Under the pieces are notes generated by a model. It was not told the DNA's origin, did no database searches, and was given only the letters and a program-made list of their open reading frames with translations. Shown one piece after another: positions 23,621 to 33,480 of a stretch of DNA of 64,000 nt. Every line of letters starts with the position of its first letter. Within the stretch, counting starts at the first letter, position 1. Source of the DNA: Acarospora socialis (Eukaryota; Ascomycota; Lecanoromycetes; Acarosporales; Acarosporaceae); the NCBI GenBank assembly GCA_025617375.2, contig JAMYGW020000006.1, forward strand, positions 873,001-937,000, read 5' to 3'. A program made the translations under genes and the position numbers.

Positions 23621-24307
23621 CAGTGCCGGAAAAAACTCTGGTCCGTTCAGAACAGTTGCAAAAACCACTTTTTTTTTGAAAGCTCAAATTTCTTAAAACA
23701 CACAAATACTGCAACTACTCCACAACCACAACTTATACAGACAGTCTGAGTATATAGAATGATGAATTATATATAGATCTATTAGAATTTCAACTTTCAT
23801 ACATATCTTTGAGCAATTGCATGAGTAGTTATCATAAAGATGTGTAAAACAGCAACACAATGAGTTTTTGTTGATTTTGCTGCAAATTGTATGTAAAAAT
23901 CACTGAATATTGCAATAACAACAGCATTTATGTATCAATTGATTCAGAACTTTCAAGTATGATAGAGATTTATATATATCTTAATACTGTAGTCTCAGAT
24001 TATTGTAATAAGTTGTTGTTGTTGAGTTATACACTGAATACAGTGTAAAAATTGCTGTTTTTTCACAACAAAAACACTCAAAAACACACTTTTTCAGTGA
24101 CTACACATGCATTTGTTCAATTACACACTTCAAATTTTGAAATATGAAAGATCTATATATCTTACATCAATCTATATACTCAGTCTATAATAATATACTG
24201 TGGTTGTGGAGTAGTTGCAGTATTTGTGTGTTTTGAGAAATTTGAACTTTCAAAAAAAAGTGATTTTCGCAACTGTTCTGAACGGACCAGAGTTTTTTCC
24301 GGCACTG
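23621..24307. mobile_element. TA-flanked MITE (Tc1/mariner-type), 687 bp
   Basis: Long terminal inverted repeats of about 110 bp begin CAGTGCCGGAAAAAACTCTG and end in the reverse complement, with TA on both sides (23619-23620 and 24308-24309). There is no transposase; the interior is AT-rich and shares the CpG/CpC/GpG absence seen in the large retrotransposons, while the outermost ~30 bp keep CCGG. TA duplication and a CAGTG-type start suggest a Tc1/mariner-derived non-autonomous element. It lies about 100 bp upstream of the NUG1 start codon, probably in its promoter. Confidence 0.9.
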
Positions 24308-24640
24308 TAGAACCAGCTGATTAGACTTTTGATATCATGACTTAGCTCATCTCTGTTTAAGTTAGATATCAGTCAGAGTTGAGTCGAAATTTTCAAGATG
24401 CCAAGTGACTATATAGTGCAAGTGTATGGAATATGACTGTAACATAAAGTTGGTGTAAATATTGAATGGTAGTGTCTCTGGAGTTGAGACAAATGGTGGA
24501 GTCTACCCGAGTACACTAATAACAGCATCTGCAGAAGCATCCACCTCCTCCGACTTGAGTTTCAAATGAATGACAGCAGCATCGTCAGACTTAAGCAGTG
24601 GAAACAAATTGCTCAAACGCTGATTGCCTATTCAGCATCC

Positions 24641-25036
24641 TTAATGCGCTGCGGCGACCAGATAAGCCTCCGAGTTACCCAATGCAAGACAAGTAACTGA
24701 TCCACCATTGACCGATACCACCTCCTCGCCGGCGCAGTTGCGCTCGTTATACACAACCAGTTTCCAATTCCCGCCGCCGTTGAACGAGAATCGATCGCAG
24801 CCTCGGGCTGAGATAGGTGCACAGCCGGCGGTACCGGCACCGCCTCCACTTGTTGCAAGCATGCCCCTGCATGCTTGACCAGGAGCGTAGCAGTTGAAAG
24901 TCCAAGGAGCCCTGGCCTGGAGTTTAGCTAGCGTGGTATCCCTGTTTTCACGGGCTTCGAGGCTCTCAGGAGTGGTGGGAACGGCACTCGCAGAGATCGG
25001 AGCAGCGAGCGCCAACAGGAAGACGAATGTCTTCAT
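24641..25036 (-). CDS. Small secreted cysteine-rich protein (131 aa)
   Basis: Starts MKTFVFLLALAAPISASA, a classic signal peptide with likely cleavage after ASA. A possible propeptide ends near QAR (about 42), resembling a protease processing site. The mature part has six cysteines (about 49, 56, 72, 80, 101, 116), enough for three disulphides, and ends ...SEAYLVAAAH. The size, secretion signal and even cysteine number resemble small secreted effector-like or extracellular defence proteins, but no named family is recognised. It has no intron. Its ATG overlaps the stop of the upstream open frame (TCATGA), and it is surrounded by transposon debris. Confidence 0.75.
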   Translation of the reverse strand: MKTFVFLLALAAPISASAVPTTPESLEARENRDTTLAKLQARAPWTFNCYAPGQACRGMLATSGGGAGTAGCAPISARGCDRFSFNGGGNWKLVVYNERNCAGEEVVSVNGGSVTCLALGNSEAYLVAAAH

Positions 25037-25263
25037 GAATCCACGACCATTTGATACGCGGTGATTGGCGAGTTGGGGGAATTGAGCCATGATTGGAAAA
25101 GGTCGCCAAAAGGATTGACGTCGTGCGAAGGGCACCTAAAGGTTACCGTGCTTTCGGTGCGGGATTCTTCGATGATCTGAGAGTCGAGGTTCGTAAGAGC
25201 TTGGTTGACACGACAGACTTGATCTTCGGACAGTGGCTGTTTGAAAGTACAGATGACACGCAT
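25033..25263 (-). CDS. Small ORF (76 aa) overlapping the start of the secreted protein gene
   Basis: Begins MRVICTFKQPLSEDQ and ends ITAYQMVVDS, its TGA overlapping the ATG of the secreted protein. Codons are strongly biased to C-ending forms (GTC, ATC, TTC, AAC, CTC, GAC), as in real genes of this window. The pattern of strands and helices looks like a small beta-alpha-beta-beta-alpha-beta fold. A TATA-like AAATATAA lies at 25318-25311, so this ATG would be close to a likely transcript start. An in-frame ATG at 25347 is upstream of that motif and less likely. Function unknown. It could be a first cistron, a uORF, or part of a gene whose splicing I have misjudged. Confidence 0.5.
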   Translation of the reverse strand: MRVICTFKQPLSEDQVCRVNQALTNLDSQIIEESRTESTVTFRCPSHDVNPFGDLFQSWLNSPNSPITAYQMVVDS

Positions 25264-25310
25264 TCTCGAGATCAGAGCACTTGCTTTTAAGTTGGGTCTG
25301 GAGTAGCAAT

Positions 25311-25318
25311 TTATATTT
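25311..25318 (-). promoter_or_regulatory. TATA-like element
   Basis: AAATATAA on the minus strand, about 50 bp before the ATG of the 76-aa ORF and about 275 bp before that of the secreted protein. The spacing suits a core promoter for the first ORF. Inferred only from the motif. Confidence 0.35.
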
Positions 25319-25349
25319 GACTTGTGGTCCGAGTCAGTAAAGGGCATGG

Positions 25350-27734
25350 ATGATCGACTGCGCACGCTTATGCTACAGTCTCAGGCATGTCAGCATGATA
25401 TCACAATAGAATGTCAGATATGGAGAAGTGTTTTAGATAAATGAGTGCATCCTTCCAGTTCAAATGCCAGACTTTGGGGGCTATTCATGTACACTTCCCG
25501 TGTCAGTTAATCTATTCCTCACAATCCTACATCCGCTCAACTGCAGGTTCAGAACCCTACAATTTGCACAGGTGCATCTACATTCTTGCACATCAGACTG
25601 GTGGTAGCAGTTGTGTCAGTAAAGTCAGTGCTAAGAATGTGGAATTAAGCTTGTGGGGCCGTAAGCTTGATTGTATGTGGGGATGATCCTGGATGGACCA
25701 TGTTGACCATCCGTTGACAGGATAAAGCCTTGGGATTGATCGTCACAGATAACTGTTAGCGCTGATAGTTCTAGGTCCTAAATGAATGCGTTTCCTCAGG
25801 CGGAGCAGGGCTAAGCGAACGCATGCATTTACGACCTGGAACTGTATATCAGAAGGATTGTACACTTCCTGTGCTCGCTGCAAAGGAAGCGGGTCAGTGT
25901 ATTGTGGTACAAACGGATTTGTCTGAGCCTGAACCACATGGAACCACATCCCTGAATCAATTGGGGGCCCTTCTGATGCTTCATTAGCTGTCTCAATCCC
26001 TGTGAATGATTCTTCAAATCCAATGATGGACAGTATGAGGCCGGGATATATTGGTACAGACCCACTGTGTTTTCACCAGGAAAGAGATCCCTTCTGAGGG
26101 GTAAGTTGCATTGCAGCAATGGCCCCTCATGTCAGCAAAGACGGGAATTGAGTCTCATGTCTGATCACTGATGTCACCAGCGGTAGGCCAGTGTTTTTGA
26201 ATAGTTGGGATTCAGGAAGACATGTGTGCCATGTAAGCCCTGGAGAAACGTTGCTCTCACACTCCAATGCTGGCACTTCCGGCAATCCATTGCTCACATC
26301 AACTCGCTGATTCGTTTGTATCATCCCGTCGTTTATCAGCAGGGCAAGGTTGGTTGAGCATGCTCTCCATGCAGAGAAGGTGAAGTGTGCCGACTGTAAG
26401 CAGAGGAGATCGAAGATTTACGGAGAACGCTGTTAACGCTGTAATGGGTTAGGATAGGCATCGGTGTTTGATTTTCATCACACAAGGAACCCGGCCCCCC
26501 TATTGTTGGAGTAAGGAAAGCCCCCTCAGCAGCTTTCGTGGTACACATCATGGCACGCAACGGCTGCCACATTCTCCCAAGTTCGGGAAAACTGTCAAAG
26601 AGTAGTAATCCGAGCAGCGCGGCCACGACTCAGCCGTGGGAGCCGACTAGCTCATAAACTATACGCACACCTCCTGTCTGTATACTGAGCTCATGGGAGA
26701 CAGTTTCAGTCAAGTTGAAGGAAGCAGGGGTGTTCTGTGTGCAGGTGACCTGATGATTATTCAGGAAAACCCGTCGACTTAACCAGGGACTGCGAAGTGG
26801 CAGCTCGGCGAAACTTTCCAGAAGCGGTCTGAGGTTTGTAGAGTAATGTCTTAGGGGATTGCTGCGGATGCAAGGTGCTGCAGACGCTACCTAGGCATCA
26901 ATCTGCCCAAATAGAGATCTTGGAAGGAGTAAGATGTGGTCCGAGGTGGCCTTGAGAGCCCTCCGAAGCCCTCCTTGATCAGGCAATCGATCCCCTCATG
27001 GATCAACCGCTTAGGGACACGAGCCAGAACCTTGATAAGATCTTGACGCCGTACCAGGTTGGCCACCCCTATCACTTATAGTCATCACTCTACCGAGACC
27101 ATTCAGAAAGTGAGGGAAACCGTCAAGAAGCAGACATCGCTCGCAAGCTGAGGTGTTTCTCGGCCACAAGGAGAACAGCGCCGAAGTCAGCTTCGATGTA
27201 AAAAAGTCGAGGATGCAATCTCCTGTCTGCCCTCATTTCAAGGGGCGTGGCCGATCCGGACCGATAATCTTGTTCAGACATTCTATTCATTAGGTAGAAC
27301 GCTTCATCTGATACCTGATAAGTTGACTAACAATCGATCAGGTAGCGATGAAGTCAGTAATCAACAACGTGGCAATCCATGCAATTCAATCCTGCCTTAT
27401 TGCTGGTACTAGTAACCTACTCTCACCATCACACATTGTGTAGATGGATCAAGAGCTTGTCTGTGGGATAGCAGCCAAATCCCACCAAAACCAGGCCCCT
27501 CGAGAGCAGACACAGCGAAAGGTGGTTGTGTTACAAGCATGGTTGGACATCTGCAGGGTGCATGTGAACCGCAAGTCTTCGTTTCAAGCCTCAAGAATTT
27601 AATAGCTGTTAACTTTGAGTTCAGATCGAACAGAGGTATCCAAATCCCGCTTCACCGGGCCGCAAAGACTGAATAAGTGGCCTGATCCCAAAGATTTTGG
27701 GACTTCATCTGACGCCGAGCAACCGTACCAAGTA
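25350..27734. other. Repeat debris / gene-free tract
   Basis: No gene recognised on either strand. Short minus-strand frames at 26127-26626 and 26887-27075 look protein-like locally but lack recognisable domains and are broken, so they are probably eroded repeats. Confidence 0.45.
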
Positions 27735-28230
27735 CAAAGTGGGGGACATAAATCTTCGGTCACCCAAATGTGCTTATTTGATGAGATTTTCAGTGAAACA
27801 CAAAATAAACAATTATTATGCACTTCTAAAGTCAGCAAATGTATTTTTTAATAGCTGAAAATCACACAAATAAAAGTTCAGATACTGAAATATAAATGTA
27901 TAGATAGAGATAAAATTTGAGTGTTTATATACAGTGTTGTAGCTCTTCAAAAACTGTCAATTTTGATGAATTTTGTGTGTATCTCATCAAAAACACATCA
28001 AATTATACATGTTTTCGACAGTTGTACAACAACAATCATATAACTCAAAAAATTCAAAATCTCAAGCAATAATCTATAGATCATTAGAGATTATTTCAAC
28101 ATATTGATTAATCATGATGTTGTTGTTGAGCAGTCTTAGAAGTACATAATAATTGTTTACTTTGTGTTTCACTGAAAATCTCACCAAATAAGTGAATTTG
28201 GGTGACCGAAGATTTATGTCCCCCACTTTG
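27735..28230. mobile_element. TA-flanked MITE, 496 bp
   Basis: Terminal inverted repeats of about 100 bp start CAAAGTGGGGGACATAAATC and end with the reverse complement. TA dinucleotides flank both ends (27733-27734 and 28231-28232). The interior is AT-rich, without transposase and nearly free of CpG. The TIR sequence differs from the 23.6-kb MITE, so it is a separate family of probable Tc1/mariner type. Confidence 0.9.
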
Positions 28231-28232
28231 TA

Positions 28233-29194
28233 AACTGCACAGTGTCGATCAGTGATTGCAGACACTGACAGGCAACTTCAGGAAACCGCAGTAACTGCTT
28301 CCGTTGAGCTAACCTGAGTCAATTAAGATATTATCAGAGCTAGACATAGTCCCGCCATCTGACATTGTTAAGCTTCCCAGAATCTCTCTTGCGTTTGAGC
28401 TGGCCCCCTTTTCTCCTTCAATACCGTGTCAACTGTACTCTCCCACCCTACAGGATGGTCTCGCACCCCGGTCTCAACACAGACCAAGAAGAGGGCATAA
28501 CGCAGAACCTCGACTGGGTTTGTGCCATCCGGGCAACATGTTATGCCACTGGACTGTTGAAAGAATCAGCATGGTACCAAGGCGATTTGCAAGATTGTCC
28601 ACAACCCCCAGCCTTCGCCCTACCTGCCAGAGGACCTTCAACTCAGGCCTACTTGGTCAACACAAGGACTATGAATTGTGTCTAATCACATCTTGAGATA
28701 CAACCGGTATCGAAACACATATCTGAGCTCAGTCAGCTGGTGTTGTGCGTTTATTATGATCATTATTCCCTTGAAGAGCGACATGCCCTTTTGATCCCGA
28801 TTGCTACAGAGGCAGTAAGCATGAAATGCGCGTCAACCTTCGTTGAATCCCGAACCTATTTGAAATCCCCTCAGTACCTCAGAGGGTTCCCCATGCGCCA
28901 TCACGATGACCCAACACTTCACATCAACAATTACAATTCGTTTACTCAAGAGCACCGAAGACAACATGACTAAGCAATAAGACTTACCTTAGTAATCAAT
29001 TTTCCAGAGCAAATGTTTAGTGCTGAGCTGCCAAGAAATATCCAGCTGGACCTACATATCCGAGAAGGTTAGGCGAGGTCTTCAAAAAATGGTTCTCTTA
29101 CGCACCATCTACACCCCCAAATCTCCCTATCCTTGCGCTCGCCGTCAAATCTACGCTTCTTTCCCTGGTACGGCAGGAGCGCCCTCCTTGAAGC
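28233..29194. other. Gene-free tract upstream of the HAD phosphatase
   Basis: Short open frames only, no recognisable domain. The last few hundred bases probably carry the promoter of the phosphatase gene. Confidence 0.4.
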
Positions 29195-30036
29195 ATGCCG
29201 GCAGATGAGGGAAACGATGCCTTTACAGCCCCGCCGGAAACGTGCAGCTTCGCGGCCCTACTGATTGACATGGATGGCACTGTGGTCGATTCTACGGACG
29301 CGATCGTCAAGCATTGGCACAAGTGAGCAGAGCATGCGATTGGCATTTCCTAGCTGTTTTTGACTGGACGGTCCATAGGCTCGGCAAAGAACTGAACGTA
29401 GACCCGAATGTAATCCTGGCGACCTCCCACGGTCGAAGGTCAGTAGATACGCTGAAGTTGTATGACCCCAGTAAAGCGAATTGGGAATGTCAGTAGCATA
29501 TCCTGCACCTTATTCCTTGACGGGCGAAGCTGAGCTGTCCAATAGACGTCAGGTACGTCGAAGGCCTCATCCCGAGACAGTACGGCCAAGATGCGAAGGA
29601 AATTCCCGGTGCTCGTCAACTCCTCTCCTCCCTCGAAGCTGCGAAGGTTCCCTGGGCCATCATTACATCTGGGACTCGACCTCTTGTGACCGGCTGGTTG
29701 GACGTCCTCAAGCTTACGCAACCACGGCATCTCGTCGTGGCCGAGGACGTTGAGAGGGGGAAACCGGATCCTGACTGCTACCTTCTGGGACGAGTCAAGC
29801 TCGAATTGCCTGCTAGTGCGGCCGTTTTGGTGATCGAGGATGCACCGGCAGGCGTCAAAGCTGGGAAAGCTGCTGGATGCAAGGTCATTGGTCTGGCGAC
29901 GACGCATGACGTTAAGTTGATCAAGGAAGCGGGCGCAGACTGGATCGTAAGGGACTTGACAAGTGTGCGCTTCAGAAGATGGGACGAGAAGACGAGAGAA
30001 GTGGAACTAGAAGTCTGTAATGCGCTGCAAGAATAG
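29195..30036 (+). CDS. HAD-superfamily phosphatase, GPP/DOG-like (glycerol-3-phosphate or sugar-phosphate phosphatase)
   Basis: Predicted 242 aa, exons 29195-29322, 29379-29488 and 29546-30036 (introns 56 and 57 nt). Motif I is DMDGTVVDST (catalytic Asp about 25/27), motif II is ITSGT, motif III is the Lys of GKPDPD (about 152), and motif IV is VIEDAPAGVKAG (about 176-184). The NWEYV...EGLIPRQYG segment across the second junction matches yeast GPP1/DOG1-type phosphatases, which produce glycerol or dephosphorylate 2-deoxyglucose-6-phosphate. The exact substrate cannot be read from sequence. The length fits the family. Confidence 0.93.
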
Positions 30037-31565
30037 AATCTCAATGAAACGTTGGTGATGAAAATGTATAGTTTCACTAGCAAGGAGAAAGTCATATTCT
30101 GACATACGTACAAACACACTCCTAAGATCTATTAATGATAAACACTATCTGAGCAGAAACAAGCTGTATTCTCTTTTCACTCTTTTCGGTGCAGCATTCT
30201 TTTCCGAGAATATTCACAAAGGAACCAAAACAGGGTTTCAGTCTTTGTATTTCTCTGTTGATGTCCTCGAAGCTGTGGAGTACTCCGTGTCCACACAGTT
30301 CGAGTTCAGAAGGGCCGGGACGGTGCGACTGTGGTCATCGGTGGAGCATCGCAAAATCTTGGAGAAACAGGAGGCTCGTGCCTCGCCCCTGCTAGGAACA
30401 GGCCAGTGAGGCCTCTCAGTCGAAAGAGCTATCACAAAGATGGCATATGCAATTGCCGAATCGACGCATCACCGCCGATCTATTGGCGCTTTGTGACCAG
30501 GCATATGCGATGTCTCTCCACTCCTTTCGGATCACCCCCACGCCGAGTGATATGATGGCAGGGAGTGGCGCCAGATCGTCAGCACAACGTCAGCTGGGCG
30601 TTATGCAGCCGCCGCCGGGGGGTACTCGTACTGTAGTAGAGCCCATTTTGAAGAGCGATTTGAAGAGCGCTTGTTGGACATGTATAATCTTGAGTACGAG
30701 CAGAAACAGTCGTGTCCCTCGAGGCCCTCACTGTTGCCATACTGTACTCGATCTTGTACTCTCGGCGTAATGGCCTAGTGATTATTTGCCGCAACGATGT
30801 GCGGTAAATCTTACTTCCCACACAACCGTCGACAAGGTCCATGGCTGGTTGCGCCTTTTCGTGCGGGATCTGGAAAGTTTAGCGGGCTGCAGGTACGAAC
30901 AAGTGTGCCCAGTCCTCCTACGTAAGGTACTCGGTTTGCTCCCTCCAAGACACAGGGCCATGTACATAGAGTTGACAGGGTAAATGATTTGCGTCGCGCA
31001 AGGAGGCATCAGACTCAACTCTAAATTAAGTTAGTCAATGACACGGGATCAGATGGCTTTTCATTAGGGTAGGGCGGGCATGCATGGTATAGGGGCTGTG
31101 AAGCCCATCCGATGGGATGTAATCTTAAAATGTCTTGCTCTCTCCTAGATCCTTAGAGAACTCATCGCTGGTGTTGACGACACTATGCATGCCTACAATA
31201 CATCATTTGATTGAGAATCGTGTATTCATACATTTCTGTATTAATACGCCTTTTAGCGGTCATAAAGTCTCGGTGTGAACATCACATGATGATTGACCGA
31301 GTCATCCATAGCGATTGGCAGCATGACGCATATATCAAACCTCTACTGGGCCCTTATCTCCGTACAGCCATCTCCATTCGCAGACGCGGCGCAGTCCAGC
31401 TGCAAAGCATACAATATTCCCCCCCAAAAAGTTGCGAAATCAAACAGTTCTTCTGCCATAGCTTGCGGATCGCGAAAAAAAATATATCTAGATATCCCAG
31501 CAAAGTCGTCCATCTGCCCATATCATTCTTAAGGTCATGACGTGCCTCCATAAACCTACCGCTGC
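30037..31565. other. Intergenic, repeat-containing
   Basis: No gene recognised. It contains one copy (about 31032-31190) of a dispersed repeat that recurs at about 46287-46470. Confidence 0.45.
31032..31190. repeat. Dispersed repeat, copy 1
   Basis: Shares blocks with 46287-46470 in the same orientation: TCAATGACACGG, GTATAGGGGCTGTGAAGCCC and GATGTAATCTTAAAATGTCT, in the same order with small indels. No ends or target duplications could be fixed. It may be a solo LTR or SINE-like fragment. Confidence 0.7.
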
Positions 31566-33305
31566 CTATACTAATCTCTCCTGCTCATGGACCTGCAGAG
31601 CAGCCTCCTTGCCCACAGCACCTGCCTCACCGCCCGTACATCCCTTGCCTGCTCCATCTTTAGGCCTAACTTCCAAGCGGGGAGGAAGACGATGCTCCAC
31701 GCCTTTTTCAACACCACCTATAGAGGAAAGAAGCACCAAAAGTCAGCTTTTTCAATCAGGTTTTCGAAATAGAGGTAGCGAAAAGGACCGATCACGAAGG
31801 AGAAATATAGGAAAGTTGTAAATGATGTAACCTACGCGTCTGATTCCAAAAATAATCGCACAGTGTTGGTGCGAATATGAGGATCGCCACAATCTGGCCG
31901 AATCCCCATTTAGGATCGTAGACCTGGTACTCTCGGAACCATTCTAAGTCAAAGGCGAACATGTAGAAGCAGAGAATGTATATGCAGAAGAATATTAGGT
32001 GGAAAGTGGCAGTGCCAAAACCCAGAACCCTCTTAGCGTATGGGAACAATGGCTTTTCCGACGCAATATGCAGCGTTTTTAATATCCGGTGGTTTATTTT
32101 CCGCTGGGTCAGATCCGTGGAGCGGCAGAAGTGATCGACGATGAGGATGACCGTTGTGACGAGACAGAAATATATTATGTACTTTTCGCTGCCGCTATCG
32201 GTTTGAAAATCGGGACCGAAGCCTGTTCTGGGAGTGTAACAAACTGCAGGTAGGTTCTGGTTATCGCAAGTGGCTGGTCCGCCGGTATGAGCGACATCTA
32301 CAATATCGTGGAGATCTTGGGAGTCTGGCCGGAAGTTGTCGCCATTTGTTATTAGTGAGGCTGCTGCGACTCCCATAGTTGCCACGGATAGGGTGAGGAG
32401 GTACCATGATAGTTTGTGTACCATGTGCAAGGTAAGTAGGGTGAGTGTGATCGGGAGAAATCCACCAACAGCAATGACCTTGATGAAGAAGTATGTGTTA
32501 TAAAGTTGTTGGAAGCTTTTGGGTTCGAGGCCGCCTTTCTTTTGCACGATTAATCCTGCAATATTTGTTGCTAACATGAAGAAGCACTGCGCTTTCTGGA
32601 AATCAACCAGTGCGGTTGTGAGCGCTTCGGGGTAAGGTTTCTGGATGGGTGATTTTTGAAACCGCTCTTTTGCTATGCTTGATTTGTATCGCATTGATAG
32701 AACGTCGAGGCAAGTACGATATATGTTGTAGACAGCGTACGTGATTGACATCCAGGGGACAGCGAAAATAAATGTGAGCAATGCTAACCCCATCTGCATG
32801 GCGTAGGATATATATACCTGTTTCGATAATGAGTGGGCATTCTAGAAAGGCGATGGACTTTATGTTACCCCTATACCACCCATGTCTGCAACAACCTGGC
32901 CTGGGAAAAAGCGACAAATCTCAGTCGGATACCTTTGAAGCTTCTTGGTACAATGTGTGTTGTCTCCGCAGGTGTCGCGCAAACATGTTAGGATTGTGGT
33001 GAATATATGGGAAGGCAAATATGAATTCTCTTTGCTGTTCTTGAAGCCGAGATCTTTCACGGTGCTAACACTGTCGGCATGTAGATTATCCTCGGCCCAG
33101 TGATCGGAGATGGTTTGGTAAGCCCAACAATTATGCAAGGTTTTCAGGTCTCCGAACATCTGTCTGGGATCCTTGCAAGTGGCCGTGCAATCTTGGTTAC
33201 CGTTACCGCAAGCATTAGAAAAGACAGTGATATCATCGCGGTTCTCAGAGGTAGAACTGTAAGACATGTCGAGAGCATTTTCAAGGCTAAAGACTGGATA
33301 ATTTT
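31566..33305 (-). pseudogene. 3' part of a multi-pass membrane protein gene, split by the Copia insertion
   Basis: Reading leftward, exons 33305-32869, 32817-31836 and 31717-31566 are in phase. They encode an extracellular Cys-containing region (SNACGNGNQDCTATC, LRDTCGDNTHC) and then at least six hydrophobic segments (VYISYAMQMGLALLTFIF, AQCFFMLATNIAGLIV, VIAVGGFLPITLTLLTL, IIYFCLVTTVILIVD, FHLIFFCIYILCFYMFAF). The short last exon encodes GVEKGVEHRLPPRLEV. This layout is shared by an uncharacterised fungal plasma-membrane-type family. The frame is open right up to the LTR border at 33306 and continues on the other side at 43867. No other disabling change is seen, so the split looks recent. 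An N-terminally truncated protein from an internal ATG cannot be excluded. Confidence 0.85.
33301..33305. repeat. Target-site duplication ATTTT (left)
   Basis: Five bases directly before the outer 5' LTR; the same ATTTT follows the 3' LTR at 43862-43866. Confidence 0.93.
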
Positions 33306-33480
33306 TGTCAGAAATCCAGGCCTTATCTGATAGGAATTCTCATAGAGTTTTAGGTCACATTCTCCAGTAGCCTATTTGAACTTAGTGACACACATCACAT
33401 ATTGTGTAAATTAATTCTAGATACTCTAGATAATAATGACAACTAATACTACTCACATGCTTTAATCTTCAAGACTGACA
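33306..33480 (+). repeat. Outer element 5' LTR (175 bp)
   Basis: TGTCAG...CTGACA ends. It differs from the 3' LTR by transitions only, as far as compared by eye. It keeps a few CC and GG dinucleotides that are mutated in the 3' LTR, and the reverse at other sites. Confidence 0.95.

Noticed and set aside
26336-26626. Minus-strand frame with LLFDSFPELGRMWQPLR
   Set aside because: No start context, no domain, flanked by stops in repeat-like DNA.
30770-30830. TAGTGATTAT...GGTAAATC resembling tRNA boxes
   Set aside because: No acceptor-stem pairing or correct B box at the right distance.
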